In this document: piece by piece, positions 37,901 to 44,683 of the stretch
Layout: every line of letters starts with the position of its first letter
Position numbering within the stretch: position 1 is the stretch's first letter
Assembly (NCBI RefSeq): GCF_003346515.1
Contig: NZ_QQNA01000246.1
Coordinates: 1 to 64,000 of the forward strand
Direction of reading: 5' to 3'
DNA length: 64,000 nt
DNA from: Streptomyces corynorhini
GTDB taxonomy: Bacteria > Actinomycetota > Actinomycetes > Streptomycetales > Streptomycetaceae
Position numbers and translations under genes: made by a program
The notes under the pieces: generated by a model
Told to the model about the DNA's origin: nothing
Databases searched by the model: none
The model's input: the letters and a program-made list of their open reading frames with translations, nothing else

Positions 37901-39237
37901 CCGACGGCCACGCCCGGGACGGCGACGGCGACGGCGGTGACCACCGGGACGGCAGTGACGGTCCGCACGACAGGGACGACAGGGGCGACAGGGGCGACAG
38001 GGGCGACAGGGGCGACAGGGACGCCCTGGACGCCGTACGCGGCCACGCGGCCCGGCTGCTGCCCGCCTACATGGTCCCGGCCGGCTGGCGGATCCTCGAC
38101 CGGATCCCGCTCACCCCCAGCGGCAAACTGGACCGCCGGGCCCTGCCCGACCCCGGCCCCGCCCGGACCGGCGCGTCGGGCCGCGCGCCCCGGGGCCCGC
38201 GCGAGGACGTCCTGTGCACCCTGTTCGCCGAGGTGCTCGACGTCGAACAGGTCATGATCGACGAGGACTTCTTCGCGCTCGGCGGCCACTCGATGCTCGC
38301 CACCCGGCTCATCGGCCGCATCCGTACGGCACTGGGCGTCGACGTGTCCATCCGCACGCTCTTCGAGGCACCCACCGTCGCCGCGCTCGCGGACCGGCTG
38401 CTGGACGGCGCCGCCGACAACGCGCTCGCCACCCTGCTGCCGCTGCGCACCTCCGGCGACCGGCCGCCGCTGTTCTGCGTCCACCCGGCCGGCGGACTGG
38501 CCTGGCCCTACGGCGGGCTGCTGCCGCACCTGGACAGTGACCAGCCCGTGTACGGACTCCAGACCCCGAACCTCGACGGCACCTCGCCCTTCCCCACCTC
38601 CATCGAGGCCATGGCCGCCGTCTACGTCGAGGAGCTGCGCACGGTCCAGCCGCACGGCCCCTACCACCTGCTCGGCTGGTCCTTCGGCGGCAACGTCGTC
38701 CAGGAGGTCGCCGTCCAGCTCCAGGAGGCCGGTGAGCGGGTCGCCCTGCTCGCCATCCTCGACGCCTTCCCGCTGCCCCCGCTGGACGACCTGGACAGCG
38801 CGGGACGCGACACCGTCTTCCGCGCCCTGCTCACCAACCTCGGCGTGGACGCCGAGGCGCTGGAGAGCACCGGCGCGGTCGACGCGGCGTCCGTGCGCGA
38901 CGAGTTCCGCCGGATCGGCAGCCCGCTGGGCTCGCTGGAAACCGTCACCATCGACGCGATGGTCGACAACTTCGCCGGCCAGTCCCGGCTGATGCGGGCG
39001 TACACCCCTCGTACGTTCCACGGCCCCGTGCTCTTCTTCACCGCCACCGAGGACCGTCCCGACGACACCTTCGGGACCGGCCTGTGGGCGCCGTACATCG
39101 ACGGCCACATCGAGAACCACGACGTGGCGTGCGCCCACGCCCAGATGATGCAGCCGGCCGCCAGGGAGCGGATCGGTACCACCGTGGCCGCCGCCCTGCG
39201 CGCCATCCACCCCACCGCACCAGGAGACCCCTCATGA
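31933..39237 (+). CDS. Dimodular non-ribosomal peptide synthetase C-A-PCP-C-A-PCP-TE
   Basis: 2,434 residues from GTG 31933 (GAGG nine bases upstream). C1 (~14-460, HHLALDG at ~145); A1 (~477-960, YTSGSTGRPKG ~622); PCP1 (LGGHSLL ~1011); C2 (~1035-1500, HHIAADGWS ~1194); A2 (~1530-2065, HTSGSTGRPKG ~1680); PCP2 (LGGHSML ~2116); TE (~2178-2430, GWSFGG with Ser2250). Both A domains share FDASWDPVLWM, an E-T-T-P-T-H segment and NFYGPTE-x-TVD. My hand alignment gives pocket residues D-A-D-E-I-L-F-V-D-K (A1) and D-A-D-E-L-L-F-V-D-K (A2), nearly identical and acidic, hinting at one amine-bearing amino acid loaded twice. I match neither code to a known substrate. C1 at the very start implies an acylated or externally supplied first unit, as in EntF-like enzymes. 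Confidence 0.9.
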   Translation: MTDDVEHDRTPTKELPLTAAQRGLWFARKLDPENPAYNVAEYADVRGPLDPALLEKAFLLVAGETEAMRLTFGERDGVPFQTVHADGAVALPLVDLSGHADPHGEALTRMEAVLAEPADTSTGPLVLTTLYRLADDRHLFHQQVHHLALDGYGAALALTRIAEVYTRLAEAPHEPIAAAPAPLGPLVAEDLAYQDSEQRLADRRFWSGTSAGAPAPAGLADGTAAPGHACHLARGAMDADGADRLRAAAKTAGVAWPTLFMAAMAVYLHRDRGLGRVVLGLPVTGRRTPLARATPSMLSTILPLDLEISPSDRVRDVAKRASARARQVLRHQRYPAESLRRDQGLAGVRDRLTGPAVNVLAFDDTLRFGAASATVRNLSVGPVDDLVLAVHASYSDGALRVDLLGNPALYTPEQLARHHTRLRRLIDAFVDDPESPVGSLRIIGDDERHHVIGLGAGGAPRDTPGAEPAEPSAPLPTQLARQAALTPDATAVVSGDSRLTFARMDERVTALAAVLAARGARPGTRVAVGLPRSTDLIVAMLAVMRTGAAYLPVDPAYPADRIAYMIEDSRPVALVATDATAPLLDPAGRLPLIDPADTPSAPAAATGSPALPGAHDAAYVIYTSGSTGRPKGVVVEHRSLSNLLDHHRQEAHAQAQHALGRRLRVALTAPTSFDASWDPVLWMAEGHELHIVDDTTRRDPEALVAFLAEQRVDAVETTPTHLRQLLTAGLLTGTGHRPRVIALGGEAVDDALWHELADRPELLVYNFYGPTETTVDAVTTRVTGPFPAIGRPVSGAGAYVLDPALHPLPQGTAGELYLSGEGVARGYSGRPGLTAERFLPDPFGPPGARMYRTGDLARWSGSGTLEFLGRVDRQIKVRGHRVETGEIEAALRTLPGVSEAAVALTTPAEGVERLAAYLVTREPHEPADPARIRDALAALLPEHMVPTAYATVERLPLTAHGKLDTDRLPEALPFAASGAEARTPREERMCALFAECLGLERVGRDDSFFALGGHSLLATRLVSLIRAAFGAEVPIRALFETPTPAALTALLDTASPARAPVAAVEPRPARVPLSFGQQRLWLLERMGEAGPAYHLPIALRLTGRLDRTALAAALEDLVRRHESLRTVFAEDEDGPHQRVLPPEDARLTLRMAVATAGTPVRPDDRPFALDRDIPVRAQLFSVDHGEWILILTIHHIAADGWSMGPLMRDLSDAYAARRRGAAPDREPLTVQYADFAIWQRALLGDPDAPDSLARRRLTHWAAVLDGLPPEITFPADRPRPARPSGQGGTVPVRLDAATHRALAALAGDSGASSFMVLHAALAALMTRLGAGDDLAIGTPVAGRTDESLTEMVGFFVNTLVLRADTSGAPDFAELVRRIRDADLAAYAHQELPFERLVEELQPTRSLARHPLFQVMLTLNNNRAPRLDLPGLHAELGGVETGGAKFDLSFSFTERPDGADGSTVLDATLEFGADLFDEATARRIADWFTRLVRLAVTGPDTPLSALTLVGPAEESRLLALGDGGPGAGDPGTVLDRFARTVREARSRDIAVTAPDGRLSFPELDVRSDRLAALLAATGVRRGERVAVLLPRSTDSVVALLGVLKAGAVYAPLDASLPDGRIEAVLDDARPRLVVTARATGDRIPGPVPQLVLDGDATARTLECGAPDGLPARPVPGDAAYLLHTSGSTGRPKGVLVGHRSLARLLDHHRQHVFAPAVRDAADGGKRLDVALTAALSFDASWDPVLWMIDGHHLHVLDDLTRRDPEALVACVRDRGLDVLETTPTHVRQLLDLGLLREDAPHRPAVLVLGGEAVPAALWTELRAATGVRCWNFYGPTEATVDTLEAPIGAPHGAAHRPVLGAPVTGTRAYLLDAALRPVPTGVEGDLYLAGDSLALGYHGRPAETAAAFAPDPYGPAGARMYRTGDRARRAADGALEFTGRSDGQLKIRGFRVEPDETAAVLAEHPGVAQAVVVAQGAEGAEARLTAYLVLADGHARDGDGDGGDHRDGSDGPHDRDDRGDRGDRGDRGDRDALDAVRGHAARLLPAYMVPAGWRILDRIPLTPSGKLDRRALPDPGPARTGASGRAPRGPREDVLCTLFAEVLDVEQVMIDEDFFALGGHSMLATRLIGRIRTALGVDVSIRTLFEAPTVAALADRLLDGAADNALATLLPLRTSGDRPPLFCVHPAGGLAWPYGGLLPHLDSDQPVYGLQTPNLDGTSPFPTSIEAMAAVYVEELRTVQPHGPYHLLGWSFGGNVVQEVAVQLQEAGERVALLAILDAFPLPPLDDLDSAGRDTVFRALLTNLGVDAEALESTGAVDAASVRDEFRRIGSPLGSLETVTIDAMVDNFAGQSRLMRAYTPRTFHGPVLFFTATEDRPDDTFGTGLWAPYIDGHIENHDVACAHAQMMQPAARERIGTTVAAALRAIHPTAPGDPS
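37969..38022. repeat. Six 9-bp tandem repeats inside the NRPS A2 domain
   Basis: GACAGGGGC is repeated in frame (GACAGGGAC at both ends), encoding (Asp-Arg-Gly/Asp)6. Together with the preceding Asp/Gly-rich stretch it makes a ~40-residue hydrophilic insertion in the C-terminal subdomain of A2, absent from A1. Confidence 0.9.
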
Positions 39238-39440
39238 CGAACCCCTTCGACGACCCCAGGACCCAGCACCGCGTCGTGGTCAACGCCGAGGACCAGCACG
39301 CCCTGTGGCCCTCCTTCGCGGACGTCCCGGCCGGCTGGGACGAGGTCTTCGGCCCGGCCGACCAGGCGGCGTGCCTGGAGTACGTGGACCGCAACTGGAC
39401 CGACCTGACGCCCAGGAGCGCCCGCGTGACCGTGGGCTGA
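39234..39440 (+). CDS. MbtH-family NRPS helper protein
   Basis: 68 residues; ATG 39234 overlaps the NRPS stop by four bases (ATGA). The family core is present: VVVNAEDQHALWPSF, P-A-G-W, then CLEYVDRNWTDLTPRSAR. MbtH proteins bind A domains and are needed for their solubility and activation. The overlap implies stoichiometric co-translation with the synthetase. Confidence 0.94.
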   Translation: MTNPFDDPRTQHRVVVNAEDQHALWPSFADVPAGWDEVFGPADQAACLEYVDRNWTDLTPRSARVTVG

Positions 39441-39502
39441 CCCCCACGCGCACGGCCTTGCCCGCACGTCCGACCGGCCCGCGTGGCCGACGAGAGGCAA
39501 CG

Positions 39503-40564
39503 ATGACGGCTCAGCACCCTGTGGCGATACGCGCCGAAGGGCTCACCAAGAGATTCGGCGACAAACAGGCCCTGGCGGGCGTCGACCTGGAGGCACCGGC
39601 CGGCACCGTGCTGGGCGTTCTCGGCCCCAACGGCGCGGGCAAGACCACGACCGTACGCGTGCTGTCCACCCTGCTGCGGCCGGACGCAGGGCGGGCCTGG
39701 GTGGCCGGGCACGACGTCCTCGACGACCCGGAGAGCGTACGGGCCAACCTCGGGCTCTCCGGCCAGTACGCGGCCGTCGACGAGAAGCTCACCGGCCGGG
39801 AGAACCTGTATCTGGTCGGCAGGCTGTACGGCATGAGCCGCCGGGCCGCCCGGCGGCGCGCCGGTGAACTCCTCGGCCGCTTCCGGCTGGAGGAGGCCGC
39901 CGACCGGCTCAGCGGTACCTTCTCCGGCGGCATGCGCCGTCGGCTGGACCTGGCGGGCGCGCTGGTCGCCAGGCCCTCCGTCGTCGTCCTGGACGAACCG
40001 ACCACCGGTCTCGACCCCCGGGGCAGGTCCGACACCTGGGCGTCCATCAGGGAGCTGGTGGACACGGGCACCACCGTCCTGCTGACCACGCAGTACCTGG
40101 AGGAGGCCGACCAACTCGCCGACTCCATTCTCGTGATCGACAGCGGCCGGGTGATCGCCCGGGGCTCCGCCGCCGAACTGAAGGCGCGCGTCGGCGGCGA
40201 GCGGCTCGCGCTGACCGTCCCCGACCCGTCGGCCCGCTCCCGAGCGTACGAGGTGCTCGGCTCCCTGGGCGCCCACGTACCGGACCTCGACCGGCGCACC
40301 GGACGCTTCACCGTCACGACCGACCACGGCGCCGAGACCCTCGAATACGCGCTCGGCAGGCTGCGGAGGGAACAGATCGCCGTACGGGAGGTGGAGCTGG
40401 CCCCGCCCACCCTGGACGACGCCTTCCTCGCCCTCACCGGCCAGGAGACCGCCCCGGCGGCGCCCGCCCCCGCCGGAGCGGACACCGACCCGCACACACT
40501 GACCCTCGCCGCGGTCCCCGCCGCCGGCACCCGTTCGGACGAGGAGACGGCATGGCGTCCGTGA
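39503..40564 (+). CDS. ABC exporter ATP-binding protein, DrrA family
   Basis: 353 residues, ATG 39503 with GAGAGG upstream. Walker A GPNGAGKTT (41-49), signature SGGMRRRLDLA, Walker B VVVLDEPTTGLDP and the DrrA-type C-terminal domain ending in the APPTLDDAFLALTG motif. A ~35-residue Ala/Pro-rich tail follows. It energises export, most likely of the peptide made by the adjacent NRPS, giving self-resistance. It overlaps the permease gene by 13 bases. Confidence 0.9.
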   Translation: MTAQHPVAIRAEGLTKRFGDKQALAGVDLEAPAGTVLGVLGPNGAGKTTTVRVLSTLLRPDAGRAWVAGHDVLDDPESVRANLGLSGQYAAVDEKLTGRENLYLVGRLYGMSRRAARRRAGELLGRFRLEEAADRLSGTFSGGMRRRLDLAGALVARPSVVVLDEPTTGLDPRGRSDTWASIRELVDTGTTVLLTTQYLEEADQLADSILVIDSGRVIARGSAAELKARVGGERLALTVPDPSARSRAYEVLGSLGAHVPDLDRRTGRFTVTTDHGAETLEYALGRLRREQIAVREVELAPPTLDDAFLALTGQETAPAAPAPAGADTDPHTLTLAAVPAAGTRSDEETAWRP

Positions 40565-41352
40565 ACCGGGTGGCGCGCGACGCGTCCATCATCGCCTGGC
40601 GCAATCTGCTCAATCTGCGGCGCACCCCGGGATCGGTGATCGCCGCCCTGGTCCAGCCCGTGATGTTCGTCCTGCTGCTCGCCTATGTCTTCGGCGGCAG
40701 CCTGGGGGGAGGCGACTACCGCACCTTCCTGATGGGAGGGATCTTCGCCCAGGCCGTCACCTTCAACGCGGCGTTCACCGCGCTGGGACTGGCCCACGAC
40801 ATGGACAAGGGCATCGTGGACCGCTTCCGCTCCCTGCCCATGCCGCGTATGGCGGTGATCCTCGGCCGGACCCTCTCCGACCTGATCATGAGTACCGTCA
40901 CCCTGGTGGTCACCTCCCTGTGCGGGCTGCTGGTGGGGTGGCGCATCGCCGGGACTCTCGGCGAGGCCCTGGCCGCCTATCTGCTCATCCTCCTCTTCGC
41001 GTTCGCCATGTCCTGGGTGGGCGCCACCATCGGGCTGATGGCGCGCAGCGTCGAGGTCGCGCAGAGCGCGGGCCTCATCTGGCTCTTCCCGGTCACCTTC
41101 GTCTCGTCGTCCTTCGTCTCCACGGCGACGATGCCCGGTCCGCTCCGTACCGTCGCGGAGTGGAACCCGATCTCGGCCGTCGCCACCGCCGTACGCCGCC
41201 TCTTCGGCAACCCGCCCCCGGGCGGCATCCCGGTCGGCGACGCCTGGCCCGTCGTCCACGCGCTGCCCTACGCGCTGCTCTCCGCCGCCGCCATCACGGC
41301 CGCGTTCATGCTGCTCGCCCTGCGCCGCTTCCGGGCCGTCACGGTCGGGTGA
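40552..41352 (+). CDS. ABC exporter permease, DrrB family (ABC-2 type)
   Basis: 266 residues, ATG 40552. Six hydrophobic segments with the ABC-2 architecture: WRNLLNLRRTPGSVIAALVQPVMFVLLLAYVF, FLMGGIFAQAVTFNAAFTALGLA, then the FRSLPMPRMAVILGRTLSDL coupling motif and AEWNPISAVATAVRRLFGN. It forms the membrane channel with the DrrA-like ATPase. It is the last gene of the NRPS operon; the next gene is convergent, 31 bases away. Confidence 0.9.
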   Translation: MASVNRVARDASIIAWRNLLNLRRTPGSVIAALVQPVMFVLLLAYVFGGSLGGGDYRTFLMGGIFAQAVTFNAAFTALGLAHDMDKGIVDRFRSLPMPRMAVILGRTLSDLIMSTVTLVVTSLCGLLVGWRIAGTLGEALAAYLLILLFAFAMSWVGATIGLMARSVEVAQSAGLIWLFPVTFVSSSFVSTATMPGPLRTVAEWNPISAVATAVRRLFGNPPPGGIPVGDAWPVVHALPYALLSAAAITAAFMLLALRRFRAVTVG

Positions 41353-41383
41353 GCACGGCCCGTGCCGCCGCCGCGCGCGGAGG

Positions 41384-41917
41384 TCAGCCGGTCCCGCGCG
41401 CGCGTCCTCGTCTCCGTCCTGCCGCGTGCGCGCCGCGTCTTCGGGCCCGGCGCACCGGGGTGAGCAGCAGGAAGATGGTGGCGAGAACGGCGATCGCCTG
41501 CGCGACGACGGCCAGCCGCTTGTCCCGGTACCAGTGGGGCTCGTACATGTCGGGGAAGGGGCCCAGGGTCCCCACATCGACACATCGGTAGATCAGCAGC
41601 AGCGCCAGGCCGCCCGTGGCGACGAGCCAGGCGAACAGGTCGCCCGGCACCCGGCGCCAGGCCAGCACCAGCAGCGCCGCGAGCGCGGCCAGGCCCGCTT
41701 CGATCCGGAAGAGGTCGCCCTGGCCGATGCTCCCGGAGACCGCGTCGTACCGGTCGGCGAGATGCGCGTGCAGATACGCGTCCCAGGCGAGCGCGGCCGC
41801 TGCCACCAGCCGCGCCAGGGCGCGCAGCACGCGCAGGGTCCGGCTGGAACCGGAGGGCGCGCCGGGCCCAGGACCGGTCGGCGGACCCGGCTCCGCGCCG
41901 GAGTTGACTGCTGACAT
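41384..41917 (-). CDS. Hypothetical four-helix membrane protein
   Basis: 177 residues, ATG 41917 with CGGGAG seven bases upstream. After a Pro/Gly-rich N-terminus there are four predicted membrane spans (~32-52, 72-90, 97-114, 138-158), with AWDAYLHAHLADRYD in the first loop, and an Arg-rich C-terminus that should be cytoplasmic. The family resembles small uncharacterised actinobacterial membrane proteins. No functional call. It converges on the NRPS exporter operon and is probably unrelated to it. Confidence 0.6.
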   Translation of the reverse strand: MSAVNSGAEPGPPTGPGPGAPSGSSRTLRVLRALARLVAAAALAWDAYLHAHLADRYDAVSGSIGQGDLFRIEAGLAALAALLVLAWRRVPGDLFAWLVATGGLALLLIYRCVDVGTLGPFPDMYEPHWYRDKRLAVVAQAIAVLATIFLLLTPVRRARRRGAHAAGRRRGRARGTG

Positions 41918-42320
41918 CACGGCTCCCGGGGGTGAGGGCCTCTGAGCGGCCGCCGGCTCGCTGCCGCGCGGTGACGGTCTCGCGACGACCGCGCACCGGC
42001 CACGGCCGTACGCCCCACTAGACTCCACCGGCCGCCGCCCGGCCAGTGGGCGGACCCGTCCGGTGTATCCACGGCGGCTCCGCGCGCGTCCCTTTCCCGG
42101 CCCACGCGCGTGCGGGACGCCCCTCGACCAGGTGCCCGTGCCTGAGGCGCCCGTGCGCGAGGTGCCCGTGCCGGAGGTGGTTGTGCGCGAGGTGCCCGCG
42201 GCTGAGTCGCCCGTCGTCCACACGCCCTGCTGATCTCGTTTCATGATCTCAACGATGGCCCCCGCGACGGGTCGTGCACATCCGGTATGTCCCTGAATCC
42301 GGATCAGGGGAACCCCTGGA
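41918..42320. other. Intergenic, includes a degenerate repeat block
   Basis: No gene is supported. Small frames on both strands across the repeat at 42116-42210 give repetitive translations and I do not call them. An imperfect hairpin (AGGGG/CCCCT around 42304-42320) lies just downstream of the serine-hydrolase stop and may terminate that operon. Confidence 0.45.
42116..42210. repeat. Degenerate 15-bp repeats
   Basis: About six imperfect copies of a unit like GAGGTGCCCGTGC(C/G). On the minus strand one frame reads as RHGHLAHGRL-type repeats and on the plus strand one reads as VPVPEAPVREV-type repeats. Neither has a convincing start. Confidence 0.6.
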
Positions 42321-43730
42321 TCAGCTCGGGGTCGACAGCACGCGCAGCACGGAATAGGCGCTCTGGACAAAGCCTCCGTCGGCGGTCGGAGCCGTGTTCG
42401 CCAGGGCGACCACGGCGGTCCGTCGCGACGGGCAGAACCCGGTGAACGTGGTGAACCCCCGGGTACCGCCCGAGTGGTGGTAGAGATCCCCCTCCGCCCT
42501 CACCCGGATGTTCCAGACCAGCGCCAGCCGCCGGGCGCCGCCCCCCAGGGAGAGTCGGGGGCGCGTGACATCGGCCAGCGCCGTCCGCAGCCCACCGCCG
42601 CCCGGCGCCGCCGCCGGGTCCATCAGCGCGTCGAGCAGCGTCAGCAGATCGCGCGCGCTGGAGCGCGCCGCGCCCGCACCGGCCAGTCCGGGAATCAGCC
42701 AGGGCGGCCGGGCCCGGCCGTGCCAGTAACCGACCGCCGTCGTCCCGCCGCTGCCCGCTGTCCCCCCGCAGTCCACTGTGCGTCCGCAGTCCACGGTGCG
42801 TCCGCCGTCCGCCGTCCCCTCACCGTCCGCCTGCCACCCGCCCTCCACCGGGCCGCGCGGCGCGCGCCCACAGCTGCCCGAGCCCGCCGGAGCGCAGGAC
42901 GTGGACGCGGACGCGGACGTGTGACGCAACCCGAGCGGCGCGAGCACCCGGGCCGCGAGGAGTTCGCCGTAGGGAGGCCGTCGGCCCGGGTGGCCGCTCG
43001 CGGCCCGGACCAGCAGTTCACCGAGCAGCCCGACTCCGAAGTTCGAGTAGCGCACCCGCTCGCCCGGCCGTACGCGCGTACGCGTCCTGGCCAGGGAGCG
43101 CAGCAGGTCGTCCGCGGTGAACCCGGCGTACGGATTGCTGAACCAGCGGGGCGCGGCGGCGGCGAGGAAGCCGGGGGGCAGCCGGGGCAGCCCCGAGGTG
43201 TGGGTGGCCAGATGGAGCGGGGTGATGGATCCGCCGGGCGTGCGGGGGAGCACGCCGGACGGCAGGAACCGGGCGAGCGGGTCGCCGTACGCCATCTCGC
43301 CGCGCGCGACCTGTTCGGCGAGGAGCACCGCAGTGAGGCACTTGGTGACCGAGCCGATCTCGAACGGTGTGTCGGCCGTGACCGGAGTTCCGCCACCGTG
43401 CGCCGCACCGTCGTGCCTGGTACGTCCGTACGCCGCCTCGTCATGCCCGGTACGTCCGTGCGCCGCACCGTCGTGCCCGGTACGTCCGTACGCCGCATCG
43501 TCGTGCCCGGTACGGCCGTGCCCGGTACGCCCGTGCGCCGCACCGTCATGCCCGGTACGCCCGTGCGTCACGACCGCCCACCGCTCGCCCTGGCGCAGCG
43601 CGATGGCCACCGCTCCGGCACCGCGTGCCGCCCCGGTGATCGCGGCGGCCGGTCCGCGGGCCCAGTCGGGCGGCGGCGGCCGGTCCGCGCTCTTCATCTC
43701 GTACACCGTGCCCGTGAGCCCCGCCGTCAT
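42321..43730 (-). CDS. Beta-lactamase-fold serine hydrolase with His-rich repeat insertion (gene 4 of the peptide operon)
   Basis: 469 residues; ATG 43730 overlaps the upstream stop by one base. Class C beta-lactamase/DD-peptidase fold: Ser127-x-x-Lys130 (GSVTK), Tyr228-Ser-Asn (RYSN), LHLATHTSGLP and a C-terminal HHSGGTRGF (the KTG-equivalent). Between the first strand and the SxxK helix it carries residues ~56-112, six to seven copies of GRTGHDxAA(H/Y), and a second Gly/Asp/Thr/Cys repeat near 320-350. No signal peptide or membrane anchor, so cytosolic, unusual for the fold. In this operon it could be a peptidase or esterase/amidase acting on the small peptide product. Confidence 0.75.
   Translation of the reverse strand: MTAGLTGTVYEMKSADRPPPPDWARGPAAAITGAARGAGAVAIALRQGERWAVVTHGRTGHDGAAHGRTGHGRTGHDDAAYGRTGHDGAAHGRTGHDEAAYGRTRHDGAAHGGGTPVTADTPFEIGSVTKCLTAVLLAEQVARGEMAYGDPLARFLPSGVLPRTPGGSITPLHLATHTSGLPRLPPGFLAAAAPRWFSNPYAGFTADDLLRSLARTRTRVRPGERVRYSNFGVGLLGELLVRAASGHPGRRPPYGELLAARVLAPLGLRHTSASASTSCAPAGSGSCGRAPRGPVEGGWQADGEGTADGGRTVDCGRTVDCGGTAGSGGTTAVGYWHGRARPPWLIPGLAGAGAARSSARDLLTLLDALMDPAAAPGGGGLRTALADVTRPRLSLGGGARRLALVWNIRVRAEGDLYHHSGGTRGFTTFTGFCPSRRTAVVALANTAPTADGGFVQSAYSVLRVLSTPS
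43390..43565. repeat. Tandem ~27-33-bp repeats inside the serine hydrolase gene
   Basis: The unit CCGTACGCCGC(C/A)TCGTC..GTGCCCGGTACG(T/C) recurs about six times in frame, encoding the GRTGHDxAA blocks. Copies differ by a few bases. The copy number is likely to vary between strains. Confidence 0.8.
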
Positions 43731-44683
43731 CAGCGGGTTCCGAGCGTGCGCGAGACCGCGAGGGTCCCGGCCACGGCGGCGACCACGGTGGAGTGGTGGT
43801 GCGCGGCGAACCGCTCCTGGTCGTCCCCGGTGACCGGATGGCCGTCCCGGGGCATCAGCCCGTCCTCGTGCTGGATCCCGGCGAGCCGCTCCCAGACCGC
43901 CGCGTCGCCGAGCGGCTCGGGCAGGCAGTTGTCGACGATCAGCAACTCGGCCACCAGGTCCCATTCGCCGATCTCCGCCCAGATGTCGATCCACACGGGC
44001 AGCCACCGGCCGACGTGGCGGACGATGTCGTCGGGCAGCCGCTCGGGCAGCCGTCCCCAGTCGGTGATGTGGAAGACGGTGTGCGTCATGCTGTACGCGG
44101 TCAGCCAGTCGATCAGCCACGGTTCGGGGAGCGCGCCCAGCCAGGTCGCCGCCGTCAGCCCGGCCCAGTCGGTGCCGCCGGTGCTGCCGGTGCGAGGCCC
44201 CTCGTCACCGTCCTCGCCCCGGTCGAAACCGCTGATCCGGGCGGCGTTGGCGACCGCGAGGCGCCGGTTGGGCAGGACCTCGGCCGCGCGCGTCGAGTGC
44301 AGCGAGGTCGTGTGCCGCAGCAGCAGCTCCAGCGGCTCGTGGCGGTAGCCGCAGCGCGCGTAGTGGGCGTACGTCTCCAGCGGGTCGCTCATCATCGGGT
44401 AGCGCAGCAGCCGTTCGTGCAGCATGGATCCGCCGCCGAGCTGTTTCCAGCCGAAGTCCAGCAGTTCGCGGGCCAGTCGCAGTTCCGTACTGCCCGCCAC
44501 CGCCTCGCGCAGCACCAGAGAGGCGGCCAGGCCGGTTTCGCCGAGCGGCTTGTAGACGGTGTCGGGCTCGGCCAGTTCGGCGGTGCAGCCCGGCGGCAGG
44601 GCGCCCCGCTCCCGGTGCGTGTGGAGCCAGCCGAGTGCTCGCGAGGCCAGGAGGTGGGCGTGCTGTGTGACGGAGATGGCCAT
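43730..44683 (-). CDS. Unknown all-helical protein, DUF6895-like (gene 3 of the peptide operon)
   Basis: 317 residues. ATG 44683 overlaps the preceding TGA by one base (TGATG). Composition and periodicity are helical throughout. Distinctive blocks are GWLHTHRERG, TVYKPLGETGLAASLVLRE, LLRYPMMSDPLETYAHYARCGYRHEPLE and WLIDWLTAYSMTHTVFHITDWG, then NCLPEPLGDAAVWERLAGIQHEDGLMP. The pattern recalls the uncharacterised DUF6895 family and, loosely, alpha-toroid folds. Several conserved-looking His/Asp/Glu/Tyr clusters could form an active site. No signal or membrane segment. Function unknown; the tight operon with a leader-like peptide suggests an enzyme or carrier acting on that peptide. Confidence 0.7.
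   Translation of the reverse strand: MAISVTQHAHLLASRALGWLHTHRERGALPPGCTAELAEPDTVYKPLGETGLAASLVLREAVAGSTELRLARELLDFGWKQLGGGSMLHERLLRYPMMSDPLETYAHYARCGYRHEPLELLLRHTTSLHSTRAAEVLPNRRLAVANAARISGFDRGEDGDEGPRTGSTGGTDWAGLTAATWLGALPEPWLIDWLTAYSMTHTVFHITDWGRLPERLPDDIVRHVGRWLPVWIDIWAEIGEWDLVAELLIVDNCLPEPLGDAAVWERLAGIQHEDGLMPRDGHPVTGDDQERFAAHHHSTVVAAVAGTLAVSRTLGTR

Noticed and set aside
36028..39210. 1,060-codon minus-strand frame inside the NRPS
   Set aside because: Antisense of conserved C, A, PCP and TE motifs; composition is typical shadow sequence.
42018..42221. Small minus-strand frame with RHGHLAHGRL-like repeats, pentapeptide-like
   Set aside because: The repeats come from a degenerate 15-bp DNA repeat that gives equally repetitive frames on the other strand; start codon and ribosome site are weak.
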